DNA from: Phycisphaerales bacterium
Lineage (GTDB): Bacteria; Planctomycetota; Phycisphaerae; Phycisphaerales; SM1A02
Assembly: GCA_030749435.1 (NCBI GenBank)
Contig: JASMKH010000009.1
Location: 1 to 64,000 of the forward strand
Reading direction: 5' to 3'
DNA: 64,000 nt
Made by a program: the position numbers and the translations under genes. Of the stretch, positions 25,134-34,047 are shown one piece after another; positions within the stretch are counted from its first letter, which is position 1; each line of letters begins with the position of its first letter. The notes below the pieces were generated by a model. It was given only the letters and a program-made list of their open reading frames with translations, made no database searches and was not told the origin of the DNA.

Positions 25134-25577
25134 ATGGCCGGCAGTGTGAACAAAGTGTTTCTGATGGGAAATCTCACGCGGGACGTGCAGTTGAAGCACA
25201 CCGCCAACAACACCGCCGTGGCCAATCTCGGCCTCGCCGTCAATCGCCGCTATCGCAACAACGCCGGCGAGATGCAGGAAGAGACCACATTTGTGGACTG
25301 CGAGGCATGGGGGCGCACCGCCGAGACGATGGCAAAGTATCTCTCGAAGGGCCGGCCGGTCTTCATCGAGGGTCGGTTGCGACTCGACGAGTGGCAGGAT
25401 CGCGAGGGCAACCGCCGATCCAAACTCGTCGTTGTCATCGACACGTTCACTTTCGTTGACAGCCGTGGCGGGAACAGCGGCGGCGGGGGCGGTGCCGGGG
25501 GCGGCGGCAAGCGAAGCGAATCGAGTTATCAGCCCACGACCGGCAGCCAGAACACGCCGGATGACATCCCTTTCTGA
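25134..25577 (+). CDS. ssb: Single-stranded DNA-binding protein
   Basis: Protects single-stranded DNA and recruits replication and repair partners. The OB fold spans residues 1-110 (MAGSVNKVFLMGNLTRDVQL, TFVDCEAWGRTAETMAKYLSKG and FIEGRLRLDEWQDREGNRRSKL). A glycine-rich linker (about residues 112-125) and the canonical partner-binding tip DDIPF at the C-terminus follow. The length of 147 aa is typical. It sits between the S6 and L9 genes, the common place for ssb. Confidence 0.97.
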   Translation: MAGSVNKVFLMGNLTRDVQLKHTANNTAVANLGLAVNRRYRNNAGEMQEETTFVDCEAWGRTAETMAKYLSKGRPVFIEGRLRLDEWQDREGNRRSKLVVVIDTFTFVDSRGGNSGGGGGAGGGGKRSESSYQPTTGSQNTPDDIPF

Positions 25578-25661
25578 CCGGCGAGCGTCGCCGAGCAGAC
25601 TTCAAGACGCTGGGGTGCCGAACACGAGGCACTCCTCAACTCCCACTGGAGGACACCGCAC

Positions 25662-26249
25662 ATGAGTCGTAGAACAGTCAATCTCCTGCTGCTTGAGAAT
25701 GTCGAAAGCCTCGGCATCATCGGCGACGTGGTCAAGGTACGCACGGGCTATGCCCGGAACTACCTGCTGCCGATGGGCATGGCCGAGCCGCCGAGCGACG
25801 AGCGAATCGAAGAACTGCGTGCCGAGCGAGCCGATGCGCTCGCCCGGGTGGAAGCCCGCCGGTCGGACCGCGAAGCCCTCGTCTCGCGCATGGAGGAAGT
25901 CGAACTCACCCTCATTCGTTCCTGCAACGACCGCGGTGGCCTGTACGGCTCGGTGACCCAGCGGGACATCGCCGACGGGCTGGAGCAGGTCGGGTATCCC
26001 GGCGTCGACATTCGTGCCGTCCGCCTGCCCGCCTCCATTCGGCGGATTGGCTCGTACGAGGTGCCGATTCAGTTCGAGGCGGACCTTCGGGCGGAGATCA
26101 CGGTGATCGTCGAACCGGACCAGCCGCTCGAAGAGCGCGAGGAGATGGAGTTCGACGACGAGGGCGAACTCATCGAGAAGCCCGCACCAGCCGCCGAGAC
26201 GCCAGCCGAGCAGGCTGCACCCGCCGAAGGCGAGAAGGCGGAAGCCTGA
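25662..26249 (+). CDS. rplI: 50S ribosomal protein L9 with acidic/alanine tail
   Basis: Two-domain 23S rRNA-binding protein influencing frame maintenance. The N-terminal domain has LLLENVESLGIIGDVVKVRTGYARNYLLP, the L9 signature, and a long helix connects it to the C-domain (LYGSVTQRDIADGL). The core ends near residue 160 and is followed by a Glu/Ala/Pro-rich extension (EKPAPAAETPAEQAAPAEGE) not found in standard 150-aa L9. GGAGG stands nine bases before the start. It ends the plus-strand ribosomal cluster. Confidence 0.96.
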   Translation: MSRRTVNLLLLENVESLGIIGDVVKVRTGYARNYLLPMGMAEPPSDERIEELRAERADALARVEARRSDREALVSRMEEVELTLIRSCNDRGGLYGSVTQRDIADGLEQVGYPGVDIRAVRLPASIRRIGSYEVPIQFEADLRAEITVIVEPDQPLEEREEMEFDDEGELIEKPAPAAETPAEQAAPAEGEKAEA

Positions 26250-26361
26250 TTCGGCCTCTCACCGCGTCAGGAGGGTCCAGGAACCAACGCACCGCGAGTC
26301 GAGTACCGCCCTGGCGGGAGGTCATTGGGCTCGAAAGGAATCGGAGTCGGGCGTGCCTCGT

Positions 26362-26793
26362 TCAGGCGACGCAGGCGTCGGGTGAGGCCGCTTCGGACTC
26401 GGAGATCGGTCTGCCTGCGGGCGGCCGGTTCTGGGCCACCTCGCCGAACTGGAGTTCGAGATACCGAGCGATGTAGTCCAGAATGCTCGACGCCTCCGGG
26501 ATCTCAGGGTTGCTTGTGGCTCCCGAGGGCTCGAAGATCATGCCCTTGAACCGTCTGACGGCGTCGTCGACCGGTAGCCCGTACTGCAGCGAGATCGAGA
26601 AACTCCGGCAGAACCCCTGAATCAGACCGGAGAGCGTGGAGCCCTCCTTGCTCATCTTGATGAAGATCTCACCGGGCCTTCCATCCTCGAAGAGACCCAC
26701 TGTCAGGTAGCCCTCGAACCCACTGACGGAGAACTTGTGCGTGGTGGACTCCCGCGTCGTGGGGAGAATCTCTCGTTGTCGATCGGTGAGCAT
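26362..26793 (-). CDS. Stand-alone protein resembling the C-terminal domain of class II (B12-dependent) ribonucleotide reductase
   Basis: The central part (THKFSVSGFEGYLTVGLFED, GEIFIKMSKEGSTLSGLI, LQYGLPVDDAVRRFKGMIFEPSG, NPEIPEASSILDYIARYLEL) reads like the segment near the C-terminus of adenosylcobalamin-dependent NrdJ or the separate NrdJb subunit. No catalytic barrel is present and the paired cysteines of the NrdJ tail are absent; only isolated Cys residues occur. The likely start is ATG 26793 (MLTDRQREILPT), preceded by AAGGA, giving 143 aa. In split systems NrdJb partners NrdJa, but no nrdJa is adjacent. It could be a regulator or accessory of a ribonucleotide reductase encoded elsewhere. 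Identification rests on motif memory only. Confidence 0.7.
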   Translation of the reverse strand: MLTDRQREILPTTRESTTHKFSVSGFEGYLTVGLFEDGRPGEIFIKMSKEGSTLSGLIQGFCRSFSISLQYGLPVDDAVRRFKGMIFEPSGATSNPEIPEASSILDYIARYLELQFGEVAQNRPPAGRPISESEAASPDACVA

Positions 26794-26980
26794 CGAGGTC
26801 CTTCCGTGGCCCGTTGGGGGCGCGTCCCGGTCGAACTGCTCCGATGCTGACGGAGCCAAGGCGATCGCGACCTACCCGACTTCTCTCTGCGAAGCGTGCA
26901 CTCATCGGCACATCCGACAACTACATCCATGCAGCCAAGGCGTGCATCGGCAGGGCGTCAGGTTGGACTTGAATCACGAG

Positions 26981-27892
26981 TCAGTACAGGGCAATCAACG
27001 CACCCACCGCCCCCGCCGCCGCCGCCCACCCGGCAATCGTGATCACTCGACCGCGACCGGCCGGCGCGCGGGCCCATCCGGCCACAACGCCGCTGAAGGC
27101 GAGCACGGCGGCCCCGGGCGCGGCGAGCGTCTCCAGGCCGTCGATCCACGGGTAGCCCGCAACCACGGAGGCACCGCCCAGAACCGCCTGCAGGGCGACC
27201 CGCACGGCGTCCTGGCTCACTGTGGCAAGGACGAGCACTGGCCCGATGGCCGCGGCCCAGCCCGCGGCCAGCATGGCGGTTCGGCGGCCCAGCCGCGCCG
27301 CCGCGACGATCGGCAAGCCGGTACCGACGGCCATCAGGATCAAGAGCGTCGCCAGGCTCGGTCCGGCCTGATTCGCCACCACCGCCAGCCCCACGGCGAT
27401 TGCGACGCTGAGCAGAATCCAGCCGGCCCCTGGCCCGCCGTGCCCCTCGTAGGCCCGTGGTATCGAGTCCGCCCACACCAGAACGAGCCCGGCGGCGCAC
27501 ACCACGATCAGCAGGAACTGTGGGCCACTTCCCGCGGCGGCGAGCAGCAGCAGCATGACGCCGATCGCCGGCCATGCCAGCGGTACATGGTCATCCGCAT
27601 GCCAGTCGGGATGGCCGCGCCGCATTCGGGCAAGCAGCATCGGCGGCACGGCCAGCAGCGCCGCGATGGGCGCCACAACGAGGGGCCCCAGTGATCCGAT
27701 CAACGAGTCGTGGGTTCCCCCGGACTGCACCAGCCCGATCGCCGGCACCGTCATACAGAGCGGAATCCAGAGTGTGGCGAGCAGGCGACGCGGCCGGCCG
27801 GGGTGATCGGCCTCCCGCATCATCCGATCCGCGGCCATCAGTAACGCCCCGCCCAGGGCCAACGCGGCTGCCAGTGTCACGATCGAGCCCAT
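26981..27892 (-). CDS. Polytopic membrane protein of unknown function
   Basis: About 303 aa from ATG 27892 (MGSIVTLAAALALGG); the longer track start would overlap mfd. The protein is very rich in Ala, Gly, Leu and Val, with around eight hydrophobic segments and few charged loops (one is MRRGHPDWHADDHVP). I recognise no catalytic motif. It follows mfd with a 25-base gap on the same strand and probably shares its transcript. It may be a planctomycete-specific integral membrane protein. Confidence 0.7.
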   Translation of the reverse strand: MGSIVTLAAALALGGALLMAADRMMREADHPGRPRRLLATLWIPLCMTVPAIGLVQSGGTHDSLIGSLGPLVVAPIAALLAVPPMLLARMRRGHPDWHADDHVPLAWPAIGVMLLLLAAAGSGPQFLLIVVCAAGLVLVWADSIPRAYEGHGGPGAGWILLSVAIAVGLAVVANQAGPSLATLLILMAVGTGLPIVAAARLGRRTAMLAAGWAAAIGPVLVLATVSQDAVRVALQAVLGGASVVAGYPWIDGLETLAAPGAAVLAFSGVVAGWARAPAGRGRVITIAGWAAAAGAVGALIALY

Positions 27893-27917
27893 GCGGGAGG
27901 GATGGTACGTGGACGCC

Positions 27918-30900
27918 TCAGGAGTCGCCAGACGAGACTGATGTCTGCCTGGCCAGTCGACCACCCAGATGAGCAAGCACGGCCTCGATCGTCTGCTGCC
28001 CGGCAGGCAGTCGCCACCAGACTTCGCCGAGGTCCTGGCCGCTGCTCGTGCCCACCCTCCGCACCCGTCCGGGCAGGCCGTTCAACCGCGCCAGCAGGGC
28101 CGCCGCGCGAGGCGTCTGGAAGACGAGGTCATCATCGCGCCGCAGAAGCGCCCGAACGCCGTGCGGGGCCGCCAACGCAGCGAGCGAGCGGACCATTCGA
28201 AGTCGGTCCGCCGGAGGCGGCACGTGGCCATAGGCGCTTTCCAGATCATCCATCACCGACTGGATCGCATCGAGCGAGTTGGCTCGTGAGAGTCGGCGAT
28301 AGGCGTCGAGCCGCCGCGACTCACTGGGAATCCACGGCTCCGGGAAGTACCCGTTCCAACCAATGTCAACGATGCATGGGGGCTCCTCGACCGACCGACC
28401 CTCTTTGAGATCCTCCACTGCCCGCTCCAGCAGGCGACAGTACAACTCGTACCCGACCGCTGCGATGTGCCCCGACTGCTCGGGACCGAGCAGGTTGCCC
28501 GCACCGCGGAGTTCCAGATCACGAAGCGCGATTCGGAAGCCGGCCCCCAACATGGAGAACGACTCCACCGCTTCCAGACGTCGCCGGGCTTCCGGACGGA
28601 CGGTCCGCGTCATCGGAAGCAGCAGGTAGCAGTAGGCGCGATGTCGTGAACGCCCCACGCGGCCTCGAAGCTGGTGCAGATCCGCCAGGCCGAACCGATC
28701 GGCTTCGTTGATGATCATGGTGTTCGCATTGGGGATGTCGATCCCCGATTCAATGATCGTGGTCGCCACCAGAATGTCGGCCTCATGCCGCATGAAGGTG
28801 CGCATTGTTTCTTCCAGCGCGCTGGGCGTCATACGACCGTGTCCGGTGACGATCCGTGCGTCCGGAACCAGTTCGCGGATGGCTTCGGCCACGTCGTTCA
28901 GATCGCTGATTCGATTGTGAACGACGAACACCTGCCCCTCCCTGGCCAACTCCCGCTTGATTGCCGCCCGCAGCCGTTCCTTGTTCCACGGCATGACCTC
29001 GGTCACAACGGCCCGCCGATCGACCGGGGCCGTCTGCAGACTGCTGATGTCGCGGAGACCCATCATTGACATGTGGAGGGTTCGCGGAATCGGTGTTGCG
29101 GTCATCGTGAGGACATCCACGGTCGCCCTGAGTTCCAGCAGCCGCTGTTTGTGTTCCACCCCGAATCGCTGCTCCTCGTCGATCACCACGAGCGCCAGGT
29201 CCTTGAACCGCACGTCGTGACTGAGCAACCGATGCGTACCGATCAGCACATCGACCTCACCGGCAGCCGTCGCCTTGAGGATCTCCCGCTGCTGGCCCCG
29301 CGTCTTGAACCGGCTCATGGACTCGACACGGAACGGGAATCCTGCGAACCGGCTTCGGACGGTGCGTTCGTGCTGCTCGGCCAGCACCGTCGTCGGAACA
29401 AGAATCGCCACCTGCCGCCCCGCCGCCGCGGCCCGAAAGCCTGCGCGAATCGCCACCTCGGTCTTGCCGAACCCCACGTCGCCGCAGACCAGCCGATCCA
29501 TTGGTCGCGGCGTCTGCATGTCACGCCGCACCGCGTCGAATGCCGCCGCCTGGTCCTGCGTCGGGTCCCATGGAAAGGCCGCCTCAAACTCGTTCTGCCA
29601 CGGGCCGTCGGTGGGGAATCCGACGCCGACGCGGCTCCGGCGAACCGCCTGCACCCGCAGTAACTCGGCGGCGAGGTCGCGAACCGATTCGGCTGCCCGC
29701 TCCTTTCGATTCCCCCAGGCCCGGCCCCCGAGCAGGGATCGCTCCGGCTTTCCCTTGAAGGCGCCAATGTAACGGTGCACGTCTTCGATACCGGTGGCGG
29801 GAACGAGCAGCCGCGCCCCCTGCGCGAACTCGAGCACGAGGAACTCCTCTTTGGAGTCCTCTCCCGCGTCCTTCCGTGACTGCAACCGCATCCCAAGGAA
29901 CTCCGCCACGCCGTGCGATCGGTGGACCACATGATCGCCTGGCGAGATCTCAACGAAGGCATCCAGATCTCTTCTTGCCCCGCTGCCATGAGCGCGGCGC
30001 CGCACCTGATACCGGTGGACGATTTCGTGGTAGGGCACGTACTGGACCGGCGGGCCTTCCCCGTGCCACACGAACCCGCGGTGCAGGTAGCCCTCAGCGA
30101 TCTCCGCTGCCGGTGGCATGTCTCCAAGCAGTTCCCGCAGCCGCGCGGCATCTCCGGAATGTTGGCAGACCAGCACCAACCGGTGTTGTTCGGCGCGGTG
30201 GCGAAGGTCCTCGATCGCCTCGGCGGCCTGATCCGGAAAGGCTGGAAGCAGCGAGACGGGGATTTGCAGCCCCGAACCGTCCAGGGAGGTCCCGATCATG
30301 CACACGCCGCTGCAGCGGGCGACCAGCGCCGCCTGGACATCCTCGATGTCGGCGATCCAGCCACCCCCCGCCACGCGGTCGGAGTAGGACCTGGCCTGCT
30401 CCCTGATCTCGGCCGGGTCGTCGAGGACGGCGGCCCACCGCGCATCGAACAGGTCCGGCAGGATTCGCGGGGCGTCCCCTTCCTCAGGGCTCAAGGCATC
30501 CACGGACATGGCGCCGACGATGAGGTCCAGGCGATCCAGCCGCTCAGCGGACCCCATCGTGTCCAGATCGATGGCGTGCAGCGACTCAACGTCCTCACCG
30601 AAGAGATCCACTCGCGTGGGCACCCCGACCTCGGGAAACAGATCCATGACGTCGCCCCGCACGGCAAACTCGCCGGGTCGCTCCACCGTCGCGGCGCGAT
30701 CCCATCCGGCTGCGGTCAACCAGGCGATCAACTCGGACGGGTCGAGTCGATCACCGGGCCGGATGGTCCGCAACTGGTCTTGAAGATCCTCGGGCGGGGG
30801 CACCGGTTGCATCAGCGCGGCGATTGGCGCCACGACGACCGTGTTCACTTGGCCAAGGTCGCGGACGAGGCGCAGTCGCTCGGCGATCAGGTCCGAGCGG

Positions 30901-31187
30901 GCGCTCGTTTCTCCGGGAAGCGTTTCTAGGGCCGGAAACCGAATCGCCGCAGTCCCGCCCGCCACCAACTCCTCGATCGCCTCGTCCGCCTGGTCGAGGT
31001 GGGCCGTGACGAGCAGTCGGGGCGATGGTTGCTTTCGGGCGAGGGCCGCGAGCACGAGGCAGGTCGATGAACCGGCGCGGCCTTCGATGCTGACGACGCC
31101 CCGCTGCATCGCCTCGCCGATCCGATCAATGAGCGGCGACTCGTCGATCGCCTCGTGCCAAGTCTCCGGTGGAAGGTCGACTACCAC
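27918..31187 (-). CDS. mfd: Transcription-repair coupling factor Mfd
   Basis: ATP-dependent translocase that removes stalled RNA polymerase and recruits UvrA. The N-terminal UvrB-like module covers about residues 1-400. The RNA polymerase-interacting domain (about 420-500, ISPGDHVVHRSHGVAEFLGM) precedes the RecG-like helicase: Walker A CGDVGFGKTEVAIRAGF, PTTVLAEQH, DEEQRFGVEHKQRL, TMTATPIPRTLHMSMMGLRD, and the C-terminal ATTIIESGIDIPNANTMII and QLRGRVGRSRHRAYCYLL. The true start is probably GTG 31187 (VVVDLPPETWHE), which overlaps the TAG of the HhH gene. The track extension reads that gene in another frame. The length is then about 1089 aa, typical of Mfd. Confidence 0.95.
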   Translation of the reverse strand: MVVDLPPETWHEAIDESPLIDRIGEAMQRGVVSIEGRAGSSTCLVLAALARKQPSPRLLVTAHLDQADEAIEELVAGGTAAIRFPALETLPGETSARSDLIAERLRLVRDLGQVNTVVVAPIAALMQPVPPPEDLQDQLRTIRPGDRLDPSELIAWLTAAGWDRAATVERPGEFAVRGDVMDLFPEVGVPTRVDLFGEDVESLHAIDLDTMGSAERLDRLDLIVGAMSVDALSPEEGDAPRILPDLFDARWAAVLDDPAEIREQARSYSDRVAGGGWIADIEDVQAALVARCSGVCMIGTSLDGSGLQIPVSLLPAFPDQAAEAIEDLRHRAEQHRLVLVCQHSGDAARLRELLGDMPPAAEIAEGYLHRGFVWHGEGPPVQYVPYHEIVHRYQVRRRAHGSGARRDLDAFVEISPGDHVVHRSHGVAEFLGMRLQSRKDAGEDSKEEFLVLEFAQGARLLVPATGIEDVHRYIGAFKGKPERSLLGGRAWGNRKERAAESVRDLAAELLRVQAVRRSRVGVGFPTDGPWQNEFEAAFPWDPTQDQAAAFDAVRRDMQTPRPMDRLVCGDVGFGKTEVAIRAGFRAAAAGRQVAILVPTTVLAEQHERTVRSRFAGFPFRVESMSRFKTRGQQREILKATAAGEVDVLIGTHRLLSHDVRFKDLALVVIDEEQRFGVEHKQRLLELRATVDVLTMTATPIPRTLHMSMMGLRDISSLQTAPVDRRAVVTEVMPWNKERLRAAIKRELAREGQVFVVHNRISDLNDVAEAIRELVPDARIVTGHGRMTPSALEETMRTFMRHEADILVATTIIESGIDIPNANTMIINEADRFGLADLHQLRGRVGRSRHRAYCYLLLPMTRTVRPEARRRLEAVESFSMLGAGFRIALRDLELRGAGNLLGPEQSGHIAAVGYELYCRLLERAVEDLKEGRSVEEPPCIVDIGWNGYFPEPWIPSESRRLDAYRRLSRANSLDAIQSVMDDLESAYGHVPPPADRLRMVRSLAALAAPHGVRALLRRDDDLVFQTPRAAALLARLNGLPGRVRRVGTSSGQDLGEVWWRLPAGQQTIEAVLAHLGGRLARQTSVSSGDS

Positions 31188-31507
31188 CGGATGCAGTCCT
31201 GCAGGCGTGCCAGAAGGACCGGCCCCACGCCATCGACCTTCTGCAGATCGGCCGGGGCGCGAATCGCGCCGGCCGCTGCCGTCACAGCGAGGCGGCGGGA
31301 CAGCACCGGACCAACCCCGGGTACCAACTGCCACATGGAGGGATCGGAGGTGTCCGGCTCGATGATCGCGATGTCGCCCCACCCCGCAGCGGGGATTGGC
31401 TGGCCCCCGTGGCGGTTCCAGGCCGACATGGCCGCCAGCCCGAGGCAGACGGCCATGACTGCCGCAGGCCCACCCCGCCGCCGATCACATGCGTATCGAC
31501 GGGTCAT
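31181..31507 (-). CDS. ComEA-like helix-hairpin-helix protein with N-terminal membrane anchor
   Basis: Small protein (108 aa from ATG 31507). A single hydrophobic segment (AAVMAVCLGLAAMSAW) lies near the N-terminus, then a linker, then two HhH motifs: LVPGVGPVLSRRLAV and KVDGVGPVLLARLQD. This is the ComEA arrangement, in which a membrane-anchored HhH pair binds DNA non-specifically during uptake. ComEA of competence systems works with type IV pili, and a pilus operon lies in the same window. The start overlaps the stop of the GH10-like gene (ATGA), and its own stop overlaps the mfd GTG, so the three are coupled. Confidence 0.85.
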   Translation of the reverse strand: MTRRYACDRRRGGPAAVMAVCLGLAAMSAWNRHGGQPIPAAGWGDIAIIEPDTSDPSMWQLVPGVGPVLSRRLAVTAAAGAIRAPADLQKVDGVGPVLLARLQDCIRW

Positions 31508-32994
31508 GACGCCTGCGGTGGCAGCGGACCAAGCGGCTTGGAGAGTTTGCGTCGCCACCCCACAAGTTGCTTGAGCACCTCCTTGGCCGAACCACGCTCC
31601 GAGATGAGGCCAGCCGAACGTGGGCGAGTGTCCTCATGATCGAAGAGATCGGTCCAGATGACCGACTCCACGTGGGGTTTGGAGAGCAGCATCGGAATCG
31701 CGCGGTTGGTCCACTGGCTCTGGAGCGTCTCGGTCCATGCATCTCGCCACCGGCCGCCACCTTCGGCGACATCAAGCGAGGGCACGCCGAGATCCGTCAC
31801 AAGCACCCGAAGGTCGAGCAGAATGTACCGGTCGAGCAGTCGGCTGATCTCCATGAGATCTCGCATTGACCGTCCGTCTTCTCCGTCGCCAAACTGAAGC
31901 CGCAACCCGACTCCGTCGAGTCGAATGCCGGCCTGAGTGAGTTGTTCCAGAAACGCCGCCGGAGGAAGCGCATCGGGATGCTTGAAGATGAACTCGCTCC
32001 ATGGCTGCTCGACCTCGATGATGACGCGGCGGCCGCGGTGCCCCTCACGAACACGCAGCGCCAGCGTGCGGGCGAGGTCAATCATCTCTTTGGGCTTGAG
32101 CGACATCGTCGTATTGGTGTTGAATCCGGTTCCGATCGACCACATCCCCAGGTGATCGCCGTATCTGGCGACGACCTGTTCGACATGCTCGTAGGCCAGA
32201 TCGCGGAGGTGCTCGTAGGACACGGCCCGGCTGGCGACCCAGCCCGGCAAACCGTGCCTGCCCAGGTCGATCAGGGGTCCCCCGAGCACGCGGCAGCCGT
32301 TGTCCTCGGCCCACGCAATCCAGTCGTCGGTCTGCTCCCATCGGTAGGCGCCTTCCTCGGGACACAAACGGTCCCAACGCAGCGGAATGGCCAGCAGTCG
32401 GAAGTGCCGCTTGGCAAGTTCGCGAAGTGCCTCGCCGCTTCGAGATGGATCGATGCGAACGCCGATCGACGTCGATGGAGCTGGCTTGGCGCGGAATCGC
32501 CGCTTGAGCAGGATCTCGGCATGGGCAATCGCGAGTCGTTCTGAAGCCCGGATCGCCAGCGCAAGCGATGCGTGCCCGGCCTGATCGGCCTTGGCCCGGT
32601 CACTCGTCACCATGGCGGTCGTGAACAGTCGCCGGGCCTCCTCCCAGAGCCTCATCGCCGGATGGGTGTCGTCAAGATCCACCATCATCCACTCCTCTGC
32701 CTTGTGGACGAACATGGCGATGCGGTGTCGCGCGAGTTCCACCGACAGGACATAGGGGGCGTCCCGTGGCGGGAGCAGGCAGGTCCGGAGCGAGAGCTCG
32801 CCAGGTTCGCCGGCGTCGTACATGAGACTCATGGCCGTCGCGCCGGAACCCCGCCGCAAGCATTCGATGATGCCCTCGCGGGTCCGAATCTTCCCGGCGA
32901 CCACCATCTCATCCTTGTCAATGAGGATGGCGTGGTGGAGCGAGCCCGAGTCGGTGGGCCCCTCGGCGTCATGGGAGGTGAATCGAAGCATCAT
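31504..32994 (-). CDS. GH10-like (xylanase-fold) protein lacking the expected catalytic glutamates
   Basis: The C-terminal 320 residues look like a glycoside hydrolase family 10 barrel: FRLLAIPLRWDRLCPEEGAY, RWEQTDDWIAWAEDNGC and GLPGW match the early strands of GH10. Where GH10 has the acid/base Glu (W.VVNE) the sequence reads MWSIGTGFNTN, and where the nucleophile stands (ITELD) it reads VLVTDLGVPS. Both catalytic glutamates seem replaced. The N-terminal 190 residues form a separate domain with FTSHDAEGPTDSGS at the start. I choose ATG 32994 (MMLRFTSHD) for about 496 aa. No signal peptide is seen. It may bind carbohydrate or be a structural homologue only. It begins the coupled set with the HhH gene and mfd, and is divergent from purC. 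Confidence 0.7.
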   Translation of the reverse strand: MMLRFTSHDAEGPTDSGSLHHAILIDKDEMVVAGKIRTREGIIECLRRGSGATAMSLMYDAGEPGELSLRTCLLPPRDAPYVLSVELARHRIAMFVHKAEEWMMVDLDDTHPAMRLWEEARRLFTTAMVTSDRAKADQAGHASLALAIRASERLAIAHAEILLKRRFRAKPAPSTSIGVRIDPSRSGEALRELAKRHFRLLAIPLRWDRLCPEEGAYRWEQTDDWIAWAEDNGCRVLGGPLIDLGRHGLPGWVASRAVSYEHLRDLAYEHVEQVVARYGDHLGMWSIGTGFNTNTTMSLKPKEMIDLARTLALRVREGHRGRRVIIEVEQPWSEFIFKHPDALPPAAFLEQLTQAGIRLDGVGLRLQFGDGEDGRSMRDLMEISRLLDRYILLDLRVLVTDLGVPSLDVAEGGGRWRDAWTETLQSQWTNRAIPMLLSKPHVESVIWTDLFDHEDTRPRSAGLISERGSAKEVLKQLVGWRRKLSKPLGPLPPQAS

Positions 32995-33083
32995 CGCGGC
33001 GCGGCATTCTACGGTGGATTCCACCGGCGACGACGACCTGTGCCCAAGTGCTACACTTCGCCCCCTACACAGGAGCCATTCCA

Positions 33084-34028
33084 ATGCAAGCCGCCCCCAA
33101 TGCCCCCATCATGACCACGACGCTCCCGTTGGAGGGCAAGCGGCAGGGCAAGGTCCGCGACATCTACGAGGTGCCGGGCATCGAGAACACCCCCCCGCAG
33201 GTACTCATCATCGCGACGGATCGAATCAGCGCTTTCGACGTTGTCATGCCGACTCCCGTCCCGGGGAAAGGGCAGGAACTCACGGCGATCAGCACGAAGT
33301 GGTTCGACATGATTCGGTCCTGGGATCTCATCCCGCACCATCTCGAGTCGACGGAGCCTGCTGCCGTTCGAGGCGTGGATGCCTCGCACGCAGGCCAACT
33401 GCAAGGGCGGATGATGCTCGGCAGAGCGGCCCGAGTGATACCCGTCGAGTTCGTCGTCCGAGGCTACATCACGGGATCCGGGTGGAAGGAGTATCAGCAG
33501 TCCGGAACCGTTTGCGGCATCTCGCTTCCGGAAGGTCTGCGGCACTGCGAGCAGTTGCCGGAGCCGATCTTCACGCCCGCGACCAAGGCGGATGAGGGGC
33601 ACGACGAGAACATCGACTTTGAGACCGCATGTTCGATTGCAGGGCGGGAGGTGATGACCAGACTTCGCGATGTGTCGGTTGAGATCTACCGACGAGCGGC
33701 GGAGTACGCGAGGGAGCGCGGGATCATTCTCGCGGACACGAAGTTCGAGTTCGGGTATGCCTTGGACGCGGACGGAAACGAAACGGACGAGATCATGCTG
33801 ATCGACGAGGTGCTGACGCCGGACTCAAGCAGGTTCTGGCCGGCGGAGGACTATGAGATTGGCCGGGATCAGGACTCCTTCGACAAGCAGTACGTGCGAA
33901 ATCATCTGGAGGGGCTGGTTCAGAGTGGGCGATGGGACAAGACGCCGCCCGGACCGGAGCTCCCGGATGACGTGGTGGTCAATACGCTGGCGAGGTACCG
34001 CGAAGCGCATCGCCGCTTGTTCGGCTGA
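33084..34028 (+). CDS. purC: Phosphoribosylaminoimidazole-succinocarboxamide synthase
   Basis: SAICAR synthetase joining CAIR and aspartate with ATP in purine synthesis. GKVRDIYEV and IIATDRISAFDVVMPTPVPGKG (the ATP-site STDR/SAFD box) open the protein. VEFVVRGYITGSGWKEY, FTPATKADEGHDENIDF and ILADTKFEFG (metal and substrate sites) follow in order. The length is about 314 aa from ATG 33084 (MQAAPNAPIM), with AGGAG upstream. The long PurC form (about 300 aa) is common in these bacteria. Its stop is 20 bases before the first RAYT-associated repeat. Confidence 0.96.
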   Translation: MQAAPNAPIMTTTLPLEGKRQGKVRDIYEVPGIENTPPQVLIIATDRISAFDVVMPTPVPGKGQELTAISTKWFDMIRSWDLIPHHLESTEPAAVRGVDASHAGQLQGRMMLGRAARVIPVEFVVRGYITGSGWKEYQQSGTVCGISLPEGLRHCEQLPEPIFTPATKADEGHDENIDFETACSIAGREVMTRLRDVSVEIYRRAAEYARERGIILADTKFEFGYALDADGNETDEIMLIDEVLTPDSSRFWPAEDYEIGRDQDSFDKQYVRNHLEGLVQSGRWDKTPPGPELPDDVVVNTLARYREAHRRLFG

Positions 34029-34047
34029 AGCAGCCGCACGAACAGCC

